Shown here: piece by piece, positions 35,435 through 44,025 of the stretch
Layout of the letters: every line of letters starts with the position of its first letter
How positions within the stretch are numbered: the stretch's first letter is position 1
Assembly (NCBI GenBank): GCA_030632885.1
Contig: DAOVTW010000006.1
Coordinates: 21,201 to 85,200 of the forward strand
Direction: 5' to 3'
Length of the DNA: 64,000 nucleotides
From: JAIOSM01 sp023143455
GTDB lineage: Bacteria; Desulfobacterota; Desulfobacteria; Desulfobacterales; Desulfobacteraceae
Notes under the pieces: generated by a model
Databases searched by the model: none
Told to the model about the DNA's origin: nothing
Seen by the model: the letters and a program-made list of their open reading frames with translations, nothing else
Made by a program: the position numbers and the translations under genes

Positions 35435-36505
35435 ATGAACTGGGATAATGGGTACTATACAAAAGAATTTACAAAATTTTGGACAGAACGAATTGCCGAA
35501 ACTTGTAATCCTCCTCTTATTATTTCAGGATTAGGCTTTGATCCCAGATCAATGATGGCAGCAAAAAATTTAATTGAAAGTGGCAATAAACCATTTGTTC
35601 TTCCTATAGATTTCTCAGTTGAATCGTCTGATGATAAGAATGGGACATTAAATCAATCCATAAATAAAAATCGCGCACTTTTGAAACAGTTTAAAACAAT
35701 ACACTCACCATTAAAAATCGACATGTTTGATTCCAGAAATAGGGCTATTGGTGGAAGACAAATTGTATCTAAAATATATAATATCCGTCATCATTTTAAG
35801 CAATTCTCTGATGTCATTATTGATATCGGAGGTTTACCACGTTCATTATTTGCCCCTCTTTTAAGTTTTATTATTAAAAATAAGAAAAATTTAAATATTA
35901 AGAATATTCATATTGCAAGCCTTCCCAATGAAACATTAGATCTTGGGATTATTTCTGATCAGATCTTAGAGCCAACTTTTATGTATGGATTTGAAAAACC
36001 CTCTTCTGATGAGGAAAAATATGTTTGGATACCCATTATTGGTAAAAATGATCCCACTAGGTTACTTAAAATTCACAACAGAATTGATAAAGCATGTATT
36101 GAAACATGTCCTATTTTGCCATTCAGGCGTAGCAACCCCCGACAAACAGACGAATTGATTCTTGATTTAAAACAAGTTTTGTTTGAAGAAATCCGAACAT
36201 TTAATAATAATATCATCTATGTTGACCATAGTTCTCCATTCAGCGTTTACAGAGAAATAGTCAAGCTTTCAGATTATTATAACCGTTTATTGCAGAACCT
36301 TCCTGGTAATGTTATGGTTCTCATTACTCCACTTGATAATAAAACATCGAGTATTGGCGCAATTATAGCTGCTGTTGAAAAAAGACTTCCAATAATGTAT
36401 GCTGAAACAACTAATTATAGAGTACCAAACAGTGATATTCTGTTGGATCCAATAAATATTGAACCGATCGAAATATGGGTGGCAGGTGAAGCATATGACA
36501 ATTAA
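35435..36505 (+). CDS. Unrecognised alpha/beta protein of the PRTase operon
   Basis: 356 residues with a strong ribosome site (AGGAG) before ATG 35435. I do not recognise the family. Alternating hydrophobic strands and loops suggest a Rossmann-like fold: PPLIISGLGFDPRSMMAAK (about 26-44), DVIIDIGGLPRSLFAPLLSF (about 127-146) and VMVLITPLDNKTSSIGAI (near 300). The GLGFDPR and IDIGGLPRS turns, each followed by a helix, look like phosphate- or nucleotide-binding loops. No signal peptide or membrane helix. Its 3' end overlaps the PfkB gene by 11 bases, so both are co-translated. Confidence 0.8.
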   Translation: MNWDNGYYTKEFTKFWTERIAETCNPPLIISGLGFDPRSMMAAKNLIESGNKPFVLPIDFSVESSDDKNGTLNQSINKNRALLKQFKTIHSPLKIDMFDSRNRAIGGRQIVSKIYNIRHHFKQFSDVIIDIGGLPRSLFAPLLSFIIKNKKNLNIKNIHIASLPNETLDLGIISDQILEPTFMYGFEKPSSDEEKYVWIPIIGKNDPTRLLKIHNRIDKACIETCPILPFRRSNPRQTDELILDLKQVLFEEIRTFNNNIIYVDHSSPFSVYREIVKLSDYYNRLLQNLPGNVMVLITPLDNKTSSIGAIIAAVEKRLPIMYAETTNYRVPNSDILLDPINIEPIEIWVAGEAYDN

Positions 36506-37583
36506 ACCTTCTTTAACAAATAGTGTAACTCCAAAAATCTTAGGTGCAGGATTAGTATGTTTGGATATAATAAAAGATTTTGACTCTATAAGCTATTTGA
36601 ATGGAGGGTCTTGCGGGAATGTGACTGCTGCACTTTCATTCATGGGCTGGAACTCTTCCGTAATAACAAAACGCTATGAAGGCACCGCTGGTAGAATAAT
36701 AAACGAAAATTTAGTAAACTCCGAAGTTTCTCAAATTGCTGTTGGTAAAAAAACAATTGAAGCTCCAATGATCATTGAAGAACTCATTAGTAAAAAAGGG
36801 ATTTATTTAAAACATAAGTTTTTAATGACCTGCGCAGAATGTGGGCAGGACTTACCTAAAGTAAGTTTATTTGACAAACAATCTATCACTATGGTTTTAG
36901 AAAAATCAAAAGAATTCGATATTTTATATACTGATCGTAGCTCGCCGGGCATCTCTTTACTAAAAGAATTTTTTAACAAAAATAATAATTGGACTGTCTA
37001 TGAGCCCAATAGTGCAAGAAATATTAAAGCGTTCATGAAAAACTCGCTCAATTCAAAAATAGTTAAATTTTCAGCAGATAAAATATCATTCAAAGTTGCT
37101 GAAAAATTAAGGTCTAATGCTGATGAAAGTGCGACTGTTCTTATAGTACATACTAATGGTGAAAATGGTTTGCAATTTTGTTATCGGAAAAAGAACAATA
37201 AAATATCAAATTGGGTACACCTTAATCCACAACCCGTGCTTAAACTTGTTGACACCACTGGAGCCGGGGACTGGTGTACAACTGGTCTTATAAATGTTTT
37301 GGTTGGAAACAACCGAAAAAGTAAAAAATGGCTTTCAAAAAATGAAGTGATCTCAGCTCTTCAATATGGTCAAGCCCTTGCTGCCATATCTTGCTCCTTT
37401 ATAGGAGCCCAAGGGCTAATCTATGCTGATAGTAAAAAATATTCCAATAATCTGTTAAATATAATAAAGAGATCAAGAAAAAAAGAAATCAAGCCCGCTC
37501 ATATTCCTCGACAATCGTCGTACCAATTATGCCGTACATGCTTAAGAGAAAAAAAAACAATCAAAACATTAAAAATAGGGTGA
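36495..37583 (+). CDS. PfkB-family (ribokinase-like) sugar/nucleoside kinase
   Basis: 362 residues from ATG 36495 (ribosome site AGGTGA upstream; an earlier in-frame start at 36459 lies inside the previous gene). Family features are GGSCGNVTAALSFMGW (about 37-52) and the catalytic DTTGAGDW (253-260, base Asp 259). Two CxxC pairs are unusual: CAEC (113-116) in the lid region and CRTC near 346-349 in a basic C-terminal tail, perhaps a metal site. The last four bases and the TGA stop lie inside the right copy of the livF direct repeat, so the present C-terminus was set by the recombination junction or was already there. Confidence 0.88.
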   Translation: MTIKPSLTNSVTPKILGAGLVCLDIIKDFDSISYLNGGSCGNVTAALSFMGWNSSVITKRYEGTAGRIINENLVNSEVSQIAVGKKTIEAPMIIEELISKKGIYLKHKFLMTCAECGQDLPKVSLFDKQSITMVLEKSKEFDILYTDRSSPGISLLKEFFNKNNNWTVYEPNSARNIKAFMKNSLNSKIVKFSADKISFKVAEKLRSNADESATVLIVHTNGENGLQFCYRKKNNKISNWVHLNPQPVLKLVDTTGAGDWCTTGLINVLVGNNRKSKKWLSKNEVISALQYGQALAAISCSFIGAQGLIYADSKKYSNNLLNIIKRSRKKEIKPAHIPRQSSYQLCRTCLREKKTIKTLKIG

Positions 37584-37641
37584 AGCAGACAACCTTCTTA
37601 CCAACCCGGATGTTAAAAAAGCCTACCTTGGAGCATAGAAT
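37577..37641 (+). repeat. Direct repeat, right copy of livF 3' end
   Basis: Identical over 65 bases to 29978-30042. It retains the frame-end of livF without the rest of the gene and overlaps the end of the PfkB gene by 7 bases. The two copies enclose 7.5 kb with five same-strand genes. This is the strongest sign in the window of an integrated module. Confidence 0.95.
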
Positions 37642-37825
37642 TTAAATAGACCGATCAAATCAATAGTTTTGGTAAACCTCAATTTTATATTTCAGCTTCT
37701 TATATTGAAAAGATCATTTAATCTGTGTAGTATAACTATTGATTTGCAGTGGTATGAAGCATAGCAATGCAAACAATACCACATTTTTTGTGATATTTTA
37801 CCAAGAAGGGAGTTCAAAAATAATT

Positions 37826-38668
37826 ATGGAATCCTTATCTGCTTTAAAATTCAAAAATAAAATCTTATATTTTTTCATTTTCTGGTTAATCCTTTTATTT
37901 GTCTTTTCAGATACAGGATTATCCTATGAAAAAAATTTTACCAACCACCTGGGTATGGAGTTTATTCTTGTACAACCAGGCACATTTATAATGGGCAGCC
38001 CCAAAGATGAACCCTATCGCGATAAAAATGAAGTCCAACATAAAGTAACCATCTCCAAGGCCTATTATCTTCAGACAACAGAGGTGACTGTAAAACAATG
38101 GCGAGCAGTTATGGGACGGCAATTGTTGTCCGGAAAAAAAGGAGGGGATAACTTTCCTGTAACAAGAGTCTCTTACCATGATACCAAAAAATTTATTAAA
38201 AAACTCAACAAGCTAACTAAAAGCAAATACAGACTCCCCACCGAAGCAGAATGGGAATATGCTTGCCGGGCAGGCACTACAACAACCTATAGTTGGGGGG
38301 ATGGGATTGATTGCTCAAAAGCCATGTATGAAAATAACAAAAAGAAATGCCCTGAATGTATCAGCTATTATACGTCCAAAGGCATACAACCCAGTCAGGC
38401 AGCTCCCGTAAAAAGCTTTCAGCCTAACCCCTGGGGTCTTTATGATATGCATGGCAATGTCTGGGAATGGTGCTCTGACAATTACAAAGAATACAAAAGC
38501 GAGGTTGATAGTACTACCTATGGTATTATAACAACAGAAAACAAGATCAAACGGGGTGGAAGCTGGTATAAATATGGATACTATCTAAGAAGTGCTAACA
38601 GATCATATGCCCATCCTGGTGCAAAATTTCAAACAACCGGATTCAGACTCGTCCTTAAGGCTGATTGA
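37826..38668 (+). CDS. FGE/SUMF1-fold protein lacking the catalytic cysteines
   Basis: 280 residues from ATG 37826, with a signal-anchor (about 14-32, LYFFIFWLILLFVFS); an upstream in-frame ATG at 37739 adds 29 residues and no better start. The sulfatase-modifying-factor fold is clear: MEFILVQPGTFIMGSP, LPTEAEWEYACRAGTTT (about 134-150) and GLYDMHGNVWEWCSDNY (about 199-215). In true formylglycine-generating enzymes the end carries a conserved Cys pair; here the equivalent LRSANRSYAHPGAKFQTTGF has none. It is therefore probably not an oxidase but a binding or structural variant outside the inner membrane. It overlaps the next gene (TGATG). Confidence 0.88.
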   Translation: MESLSALKFKNKILYFFIFWLILLFVFSDTGLSYEKNFTNHLGMEFILVQPGTFIMGSPKDEPYRDKNEVQHKVTISKAYYLQTTEVTVKQWRAVMGRQLLSGKKGGDNFPVTRVSYHDTKKFIKKLNKLTKSKYRLPTEAEWEYACRAGTTTTYSWGDGIDCSKAMYENNKKKCPECISYYTSKGIQPSQAAPVKSFQPNPWGLYDMHGNVWEWCSDNYKEYKSEVDSTTYGIITTENKIKRGGSWYKYGYYLRSANRSYAHPGAKFQTTGFRLVLKAD

Positions 38669-41600
38669 TGCGAGCTAAATTTTTAAGCCTTTTAAAAATA
38701 TATGAAGACGAAATCAGTCTTTTGTTATGGACAGCAGCATTGCTGTTTATTATTCGCAGTTCCGGAATTATACTTAATAATTATGCAGAAACAGCATTTT
38801 TAAAACGATATGGTGTTGAATACCTGCCAATAGTCAACATGGCCAATGCTGTGGCAACATTTTTTATCACCGGATTATTAACCGCTTTTATGGGTAAAAT
38901 ACCCGGGGCAAGACTTTTATCATACCTTTTTATTTTTTGTGGTTTAAGTATTACTGGAATAAGACTTCTCATTCCGACTGGAATAGATATTTTATACCCA
39001 ATTCTTTTTATGCTCAAAAGCCAATTTGAACTGCTCCAGGCACTGCTCTTCTGGAACCTGTGTAATGACCTGTTTAATACCAGGCAGTCAAAAAGACTGT
39101 TTCCTTTACTTACTGCCGGAGGGGTTATAGGGCTCATTTTAGGGAGCTTTGGCACCCCTTATTTTGCAAAACTTTTCCAACTTGACAACCTATTATATCT
39201 TTATTTTTGTACAACGCTTTTGGGTGCTGTAATTGTTGAATCCATGGGACGCAAGTTCCCCACTCTTATTTTCCCTAAAACAAAAGAAGGAATAGAGAAA
39301 AAGAAAGCATCCATGATTCAGGAATTCAAGGAGGTTTTACCCTTAATTAAAAGTTCGGTTTTAATGAAAATCGTTTTGGTTCTGACCTTTATGCCAAATG
39401 TGGTTATCCCAATCATGAATTACCAATTTAACTATGCCATTAATGACCAGTTTGCAAGTGAAACAAGTATGATCCAGTTTTTTGGCTACTTTCGGGGTTC
39501 TTTGTACATTGTAAGTCTGTTTATTCTGCTTTTTGTTGGAAGGATTTATGGCAAATGGGGATTACCTGTTGCACTTATGTTTCACCCTTTTAATTATATG
39601 ATTGCTTTTTTTGCTTTTCTATTCCGCTTTGACATGTTTTCAGCAATGTATGCAAGGATGTCCACAAATATTATTCGTACAACCATAAATGTGCCGGCAG
39701 GCTCCATATTAATTGGCCTCTTCCCAGAATCTTACAGGGGCATGATACGCCCGTTCTTAAGGGGTACTGTTGTAAGGATAGGTCTGTTTGTCGGATCCGG
39801 ACTGATTCTTATCTCTGAAGGCCTTTTCCATCCAAGATACTTGACTCTTGTTGCCCTGCCCTTTGTGCTTTGCTGGATTGCTGCACCTATCATATTAAAA
39901 TCAAAATATGCAAAAATACTGATGGATCTGATTTCAAACAATCTTCTGGATATAAAAAGCCTGGAACAAAATGAACTGGGACAAATCTTTAAAGAAGGCA
40001 AAATTATAAATGATCTGGAACAATCATTTCTGGCAGCAAGGGGAAAGGATGCCATATGGTATGGTAAACTTCTCAAGAGCTTTTCAAATGAAAGTCTTGA
40101 TAAAAACATTCTCAAAACCCTTCAACATCAAAATGATGAAACAAAGGTTGCATTGATCAAAATGCTATCAACTGAATTCATGGAAAATTCCATTAAAGGG
40201 CTTATACCTGTACTGGATCCTGCAAAACCCGAGGTAACAATTGCCATTATGAAAATCCTGTATAAATACGGATTTGATGATGTCAAAGATATGGATTTGA
40301 CAGCTTATATCAATAACTCTCATCCTGTTATCAAAGGGTTTACAGTGGCATATCTTTATTCTCAAAAACCTGATGAATATGTAACAATGATAGATGACTT
40401 ACTTGAAAGTGACAATATACAAAACAGACAGGCAGGTATCATCAGTGCAGGGCTAACCCGGAAAAGAAAATACATAGATATACTTCTCACAATACTCAAA
40501 GAACGTGAAATTGACCCCATCATACCAGATATCATCCTGGCTCTCTCCCGTTTAAGAGCAAGAGAACTTAAACATGTTATTTACGCCTATCTTTTTTATA
40601 AACAAGACGATGTCAAAATGGCAGCCTTTAAAGAACTTGAAATTACTGATGATTTTTCATTTAAAAAAGCTATTCTCCTCTTAGGCGATCATTCAGATGC
40701 TATACATGAATTTGCCAAAATTAAAATTAAGGACTCCCAATTCCAGAATAACAAAATGCTGATTGAATCTTTGGGACTACCCAGCACCCGTATACGCCGA
40801 GGGTTATTTGAACTCTTGGAAACGCTCGACATTAAAGATTTTGATGTTTTCATGTTTGCAAAAAAGAGCCTGGACAAATGTTATGCATACCTTGCCATGA
40901 GTCAAAACCTTGAGAATTTGCCTGAATCCAAGGGAAGAAATCTGGTCAGAGAGCATATGGTTCAAAAAAAAGAGCTGGAATTGGAAAATATAATCCGGAT
41001 CCTTGCTATTCATGACAAAACCGACAAAATGAAAACTTCATGGAGGGGGATATTCTCTCTGAATACCAAACAAAGAGCCAATGCCATAGAGCTTTTAAGC
41101 GATATTATGGACAAAAAACTGTTTAATATTATGTTGCCACTGCTGGAAAGCCCGACACTTACTGTAACCCTTGCTGAAGGTAAAAAAATTACAAAAATAC
41201 CCAAGTTTGATCTTAATGGCAAAAATGTTTTTTCAAACCTGATCTCTTCTGAGGATTGGGTTGATGTATTGATGGGCATAAGCCTGGCTAATGATGAGCC
41301 CTCTTTTTTTGAAGGGCATGATATGTTAAGTGATCTTAAAAATTCAATAAATCAAAATATTTCAAAGGAAGTTCAAATGGTTCTTAAAAAGACAGATAAA
41401 GAGTCCAAAGACCCCCAGAGAATGAAATCAGCCGAGATAACCCTTGGTGAAAAAATACTTCTTTTAAAAAAGATCGATATGTTTTCTGATCTTACCGCAG
41501 CAGAGTTGGCGGCAATTGCTTCTGTTACAAAAGAAATGGACTACCCTGAAATTCGTACTGTTATCAAGCAAGATAGTGTGGGAGAAACTGTCTTTTTAAT

Positions 41601-41877
41601 TCTTGACGGTCAAGTTGAAGTTATTAAGGAAAAGGCAGATGGTGAGACAATGTTTCTTGATAAAATTGGACCAGGAGATTCTTTTGGTGAAATGGCATTG
41701 CTTGAAAATGAACCAAGATCAGCAACAATCCGTACTACTAAACCCTCCCGATTTTTAATTCTTCATAAGCAGGAATTTAACGAGACCGTGATGGAGTATC
41801 CTAGAATTGCTCTTAAGATCTGCCAGGTTTTAAGCAGTCGCATACGCCATCTGCATGTAAAGATTCAGGAAAAATAG
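38668..41877 (+). CDS. Nucleotide-carrier-like membrane protein fused to HEAT repeats and a cyclic-nucleotide-binding domain
   Basis: 1069 residues from ATG 38668. About 12 membrane helices (residues 15-415) resemble the Npt1/Npt2 ADP/ATP carrier or MFS type. Residues about 430-800 are helical repeats of HEAT type (e.g. KVALIKMLSTEFMENSIKGL). Residues about 925-1060 are a cNMP-binding domain with GETVFLILDGQVEVI and the phosphate cassette FGEMALLENEPRSATIRT. The layout predicts transport or membrane signalling gated by cAMP/cGMP-like ligands. Transported molecule unknown. It is translationally coupled to the FGE-fold gene and overlaps the convergent amidohydrolase gene by 13 bases. Confidence 0.87.
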   Translation: MRAKFLSLLKIYEDEISLLLWTAALLFIIRSSGIILNNYAETAFLKRYGVEYLPIVNMANAVATFFITGLLTAFMGKIPGARLLSYLFIFCGLSITGIRLLIPTGIDILYPILFMLKSQFELLQALLFWNLCNDLFNTRQSKRLFPLLTAGGVIGLILGSFGTPYFAKLFQLDNLLYLYFCTTLLGAVIVESMGRKFPTLIFPKTKEGIEKKKASMIQEFKEVLPLIKSSVLMKIVLVLTFMPNVVIPIMNYQFNYAINDQFASETSMIQFFGYFRGSLYIVSLFILLFVGRIYGKWGLPVALMFHPFNYMIAFFAFLFRFDMFSAMYARMSTNIIRTTINVPAGSILIGLFPESYRGMIRPFLRGTVVRIGLFVGSGLILISEGLFHPRYLTLVALPFVLCWIAAPIILKSKYAKILMDLISNNLLDIKSLEQNELGQIFKEGKIINDLEQSFLAARGKDAIWYGKLLKSFSNESLDKNILKTLQHQNDETKVALIKMLSTEFMENSIKGLIPVLDPAKPEVTIAIMKILYKYGFDDVKDMDLTAYINNSHPVIKGFTVAYLYSQKPDEYVTMIDDLLESDNIQNRQAGIISAGLTRKRKYIDILLTILKEREIDPIIPDIILALSRLRARELKHVIYAYLFYKQDDVKMAAFKELEITDDFSFKKAILLLGDHSDAIHEFAKIKIKDSQFQNNKMLIESLGLPSTRIRRGLFELLETLDIKDFDVFMFAKKSLDKCYAYLAMSQNLENLPESKGRNLVREHMVQKKELELENIIRILAIHDKTDKMKTSWRGIFSLNTKQRANAIELLSDIMDKKLFNIMLPLLESPTLTVTLAEGKKITKIPKFDLNGKNVFSNLISSEDWVDVLMGISLANDEPSFFEGHDMLSDLKNSINQNISKEVQMVLKKTDKESKDPQRMKSAEITLGEKILLLKKIDMFSDLTAAELAAIASVTKEMDYPEIRTVIKQDSVGETVFLILDGQVEVIKEKADGETMFLDKIGPGDSFGEMALLENEPRSATIRTTKPSRFLILHKQEFNETVMEYPRIALKICQVLSSRIRHLHVKIQEK

Positions 41878-42626
41878 TCTGAAAGCTTTTTAAAAACATT
41901 TAAAACTTTAATCCGGATCCCTTTAATTTTTTCATTATCAGGAGCAGTATCCCCAGGATTCATAAAAAGACCCTGATTGATTTCTATCTGAAGGGCATTT
42001 TTATTAAGGTATTTTCCACCATAGTGAATAGTTGTAAAACCCCCGCTGTAAGGTTTGTTAATACCTACCGAGAACCCATAATTTTCAAATGCCGACTTGA
42101 TAAACATTAAAATATTTACAGGGCAGGAAACCAAGCCTTTTGCCGGACTTAAGTTCCCATCTATGTCACCATTATTGCTTAAAATAATATCTTTTCGGTT
42201 TTTACCGGCATCTGGTGCATCCTTTGGTCCTGTACTTTCAAGGGAATGACAATCAAATAAAAACTTGATTTCCAGATTGGCAAAAGCCTGTTCCATCTTT
42301 TCATGATAAGGTCTGAAATATTTTTGCACCAACTGACTGATAGCGACCTCATCAGGATATCTAAATGGTTTATAAATTTGTCGCCCATGATAATCAGTTT
42401 TTGCCACAACACCCTTGGCACTTTTATTATCAGGGTTTCTATTAAGATCTACCACCAAACGACTGAATTCTGCCTTGATAACCATCCAAGGTAAAGACCC
42501 AAATATTTCGTAGGTACCAAAATCTTCAGATTCTAAAATCTCATTTTTGTTCAATGCAAAATCAGGCAAAATTTCATCTGCAATTTTTGGTGAACAATGG
42601 GGTAGCGATATTAGAAACAATGACAT
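41865..42626 (-). CDS. N-formylglutamate amidohydrolase-like metallohydrolase
   Basis: 253 residues. The family, with the M14/FGase-like zinc fold, shows in SLPHCSPKIADEIL (His near 9), SRLVVDLNRNPDN (Asp/Arg region near 55-66), FLFDCHSLES (near 108) and LQIEINQGLFMN (Glu near 219). Members cleave N-formyl- or N-acyl-glutamate/aspartate or C-terminal amide bonds in peptides. Here it is last in a five-gene minus-strand cluster with amide-bond-forming ligases, suggesting it removes a protecting group or trims the product. Start codon is immediately adjacent to the stop of the gene before it. Confidence 0.88.
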   Translation of the reverse strand: MSLFLISLPHCSPKIADEILPDFALNKNEILESEDFGTYEIFGSLPWMVIKAEFSRLVVDLNRNPDNKSAKGVVAKTDYHGRQIYKPFRYPDEVAISQLVQKYFRPYHEKMEQAFANLEIKFLFDCHSLESTGPKDAPDAGKNRKDIILSNNGDIDGNLSPAKGLVSCPVNILMFIKSAFENYGFSVGINKPYSGGFTTIHYGGKYLNKNALQIEINQGLFMNPGDTAPDNEKIKGIRIKVLNVFKKLSDYFS

Positions 42627-42901
42627 TATAATACCTTGTAGATGATTAGTTCGTCTACTTCCAGAGATTGTATATCAGCTTTACCATACGCAATTTCCAA
42701 CAGGGCCTTCATGGTTGTCCTGCTACTCAAGACGTAAACAAAGGTCAAAACGGTAAAGCCTATTACAAAAAAAAGAGTTCGGTAATAGGCTGGAATATTT
42801 TCCTGAACAGTTCCGGAGTCCCATATAAATGAAAAATATATATAAGTTGAAACAGCTCCGAGCATATTTACCAATGGTATTAAAACGTTAATTTTTTTCA
42901 T
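42626..42901 (-). CDS. Small two-helix membrane protein
   Basis: 91 residues from ATG 42901, which overlaps the preceding stop (TGATG); an upstream TTG is less likely. Two hydrophobic segments (about 6-26 and 42-61) are followed by a short cytoplasmic or periplasmic tail (MKALLEIAYGKADIQSLEVDEL). No family recognised. It is embedded in the peptide-ligase cluster with overlaps on both sides, so it is probably functional there, perhaps anchoring enzymes to the membrane. Confidence 0.7.
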   Translation of the reverse strand: MKKINVLIPLVNMLGAVSTYIYFSFIWDSGTVQENIPAYYRTLFFVIGFTVLTFVYVLSSRTTMKALLEIAYGKADIQSLEVDELIIYKVL

Positions 42902-44025
42902 CAGCAATCCTTTAATTGTTTTTCTATGGCTATCGCAAGATCATCTCGTCCTTGTTCTCTCAGTAAAGGAATCATGGGTTTATAAAATGGCGGCCTAACC
43001 CTGATTGTTATATCAAACTTATTAATTTGCTCTGGCAATACTTCATCTTCAACAAAAGCTTTTGTTTTGTGCAGCAGACCTATAGCTGTAAGCTCAGTCA
43101 TGGTTCTCACACATTTTTCACATTTTCCACAATTAAGTCTATCCGGAACATTGGCAAGACAGACTCTGAAATTTTGGAAAGCAACATCCCACTTAGAAAC
43201 TATTTTTATTTTTCCAAGGCGGGAAAGTTCATAATCTCTGTGTCTGATTCTCATGTTATAGCTTGAATACTCAGGATCAAGAAGCGGATGAGAGCCACAT
43301 GGATGAAGATTTTTGATATCATAGGAGGATCCGATAAAAACCATATTCAGCCCGCTTGAAAACGAATGGGCAATAGATGCCAAGACTGCTCCAAAAAAGC
43401 TGTCAAGCCATAAAGTCCTGTCATCACAAAGATGCCTGATGTTGGTATATACAGGAATCAGTCCAATTTTTGCATCATCCGTGATTTTAATAATAGCCTC
43501 TTTAGCCCTTTCAAAAACATGGTATTTCATGCCCCTCTCAACCACGCCACCAATATCAAATCCATGCAGGAAAAAGCCATCATTGACATATCCAGGATGA
43601 GATTCAGGATAATGCAACCGGTTTAATCTTAAGGCTGCTAAAGAATCCATTCCACCGGACATGAACATCCCAGTCTTTGGTTCCTGCAACGGTTCTACAA
43701 TGGCACTTGTCTTTGCTTCGATTTTTAAGGGCTGATACTTCCCATTTGTCCAGTGCTCCAGGATTGCCATTGCAATATCAAGGCTCTCTTTTAATAAGGG
43801 ACAGATCTCCTCATCAAGAAATATTCTTTTTTCACCAAGATGAATTGCAGGTAAAAGGCATCCCACAAGAAAAGCATGGGGGTTTGCAGAAAAAGCATCT
43901 GCAAATTTTTTATCAGTTTTAATATAAATCTCTTTTTCAGACCTGTCGCAATCTTCAAATTGAACCAATGCGTTTGCCTGTATGTCATCGCCATCTTGAG
44001 TAATGTTAAAATTAGATATTTTCAT
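42901..44025 (-). CDS. PP-loop ATP-pyrophosphatase with C-terminal Cys motif
   Basis: 374 residues. The PP-loop SGGMDSLAAL (123-132) marks an adenylating enzyme of the QueC/asparagine-synthetase/tRNA-thiolase superfamily. FIGSSYDIKNLHPCGSHPL (about 237) is a second substrate loop as in QueC-like proteins, and a Cys triplet C299-x2-C302-x2-C305 (LNCGKCEKC) may bind zinc as in QueC. The N-terminal 115 residues are extra. It likely activates a carboxylate for amide formation or nitrile-type chemistry. It lies between the RimK-like ligase (14-base overlap) and the small membrane protein. Confidence 0.82.
   Translation of the reverse strand: MKISNFNITQDGDDIQANALVQFEDCDRSEKEIYIKTDKKFADAFSANPHAFLVGCLLPAIHLGEKRIFLDEEICPLLKESLDIAMAILEHWTNGKYQPLKIEAKTSAIVEPLQEPKTGMFMSGGMDSLAALRLNRLHYPESHPGYVNDGFFLHGFDIGGVVERGMKYHVFERAKEAIIKITDDAKIGLIPVYTNIRHLCDDRTLWLDSFFGAVLASIAHSFSSGLNMVFIGSSYDIKNLHPCGSHPLLDPEYSSYNMRIRHRDYELSRLGKIKIVSKWDVAFQNFRVCLANVPDRLNCGKCEKCVRTMTELTAIGLLHKTKAFVEDEVLPEQINKFDITIRVRPPFYKPMIPLLREQGRDDLAIAIEKQLKDC

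Noticed and set aside
30043..37641. Integrase or transposase inside the repeat-bounded module
   Set aside because: All five frames are accounted for by other families; no tyrosine or serine recombinase motif or terminal inverted repeats were seen, so it is not called a transposon or prophage.
37739..37825. Upstream in-frame ATG of the FGE-fold gene
   Set aside because: It adds 29 polar residues before a clear signal-anchor, which would be unusual; the downstream ATG 37826 gives a normal export signal.
37826..38668. Active formylglycine-generating enzyme
   Set aside because: The conserved C-terminal cysteine pair is missing and no sulfatase gene is nearby.
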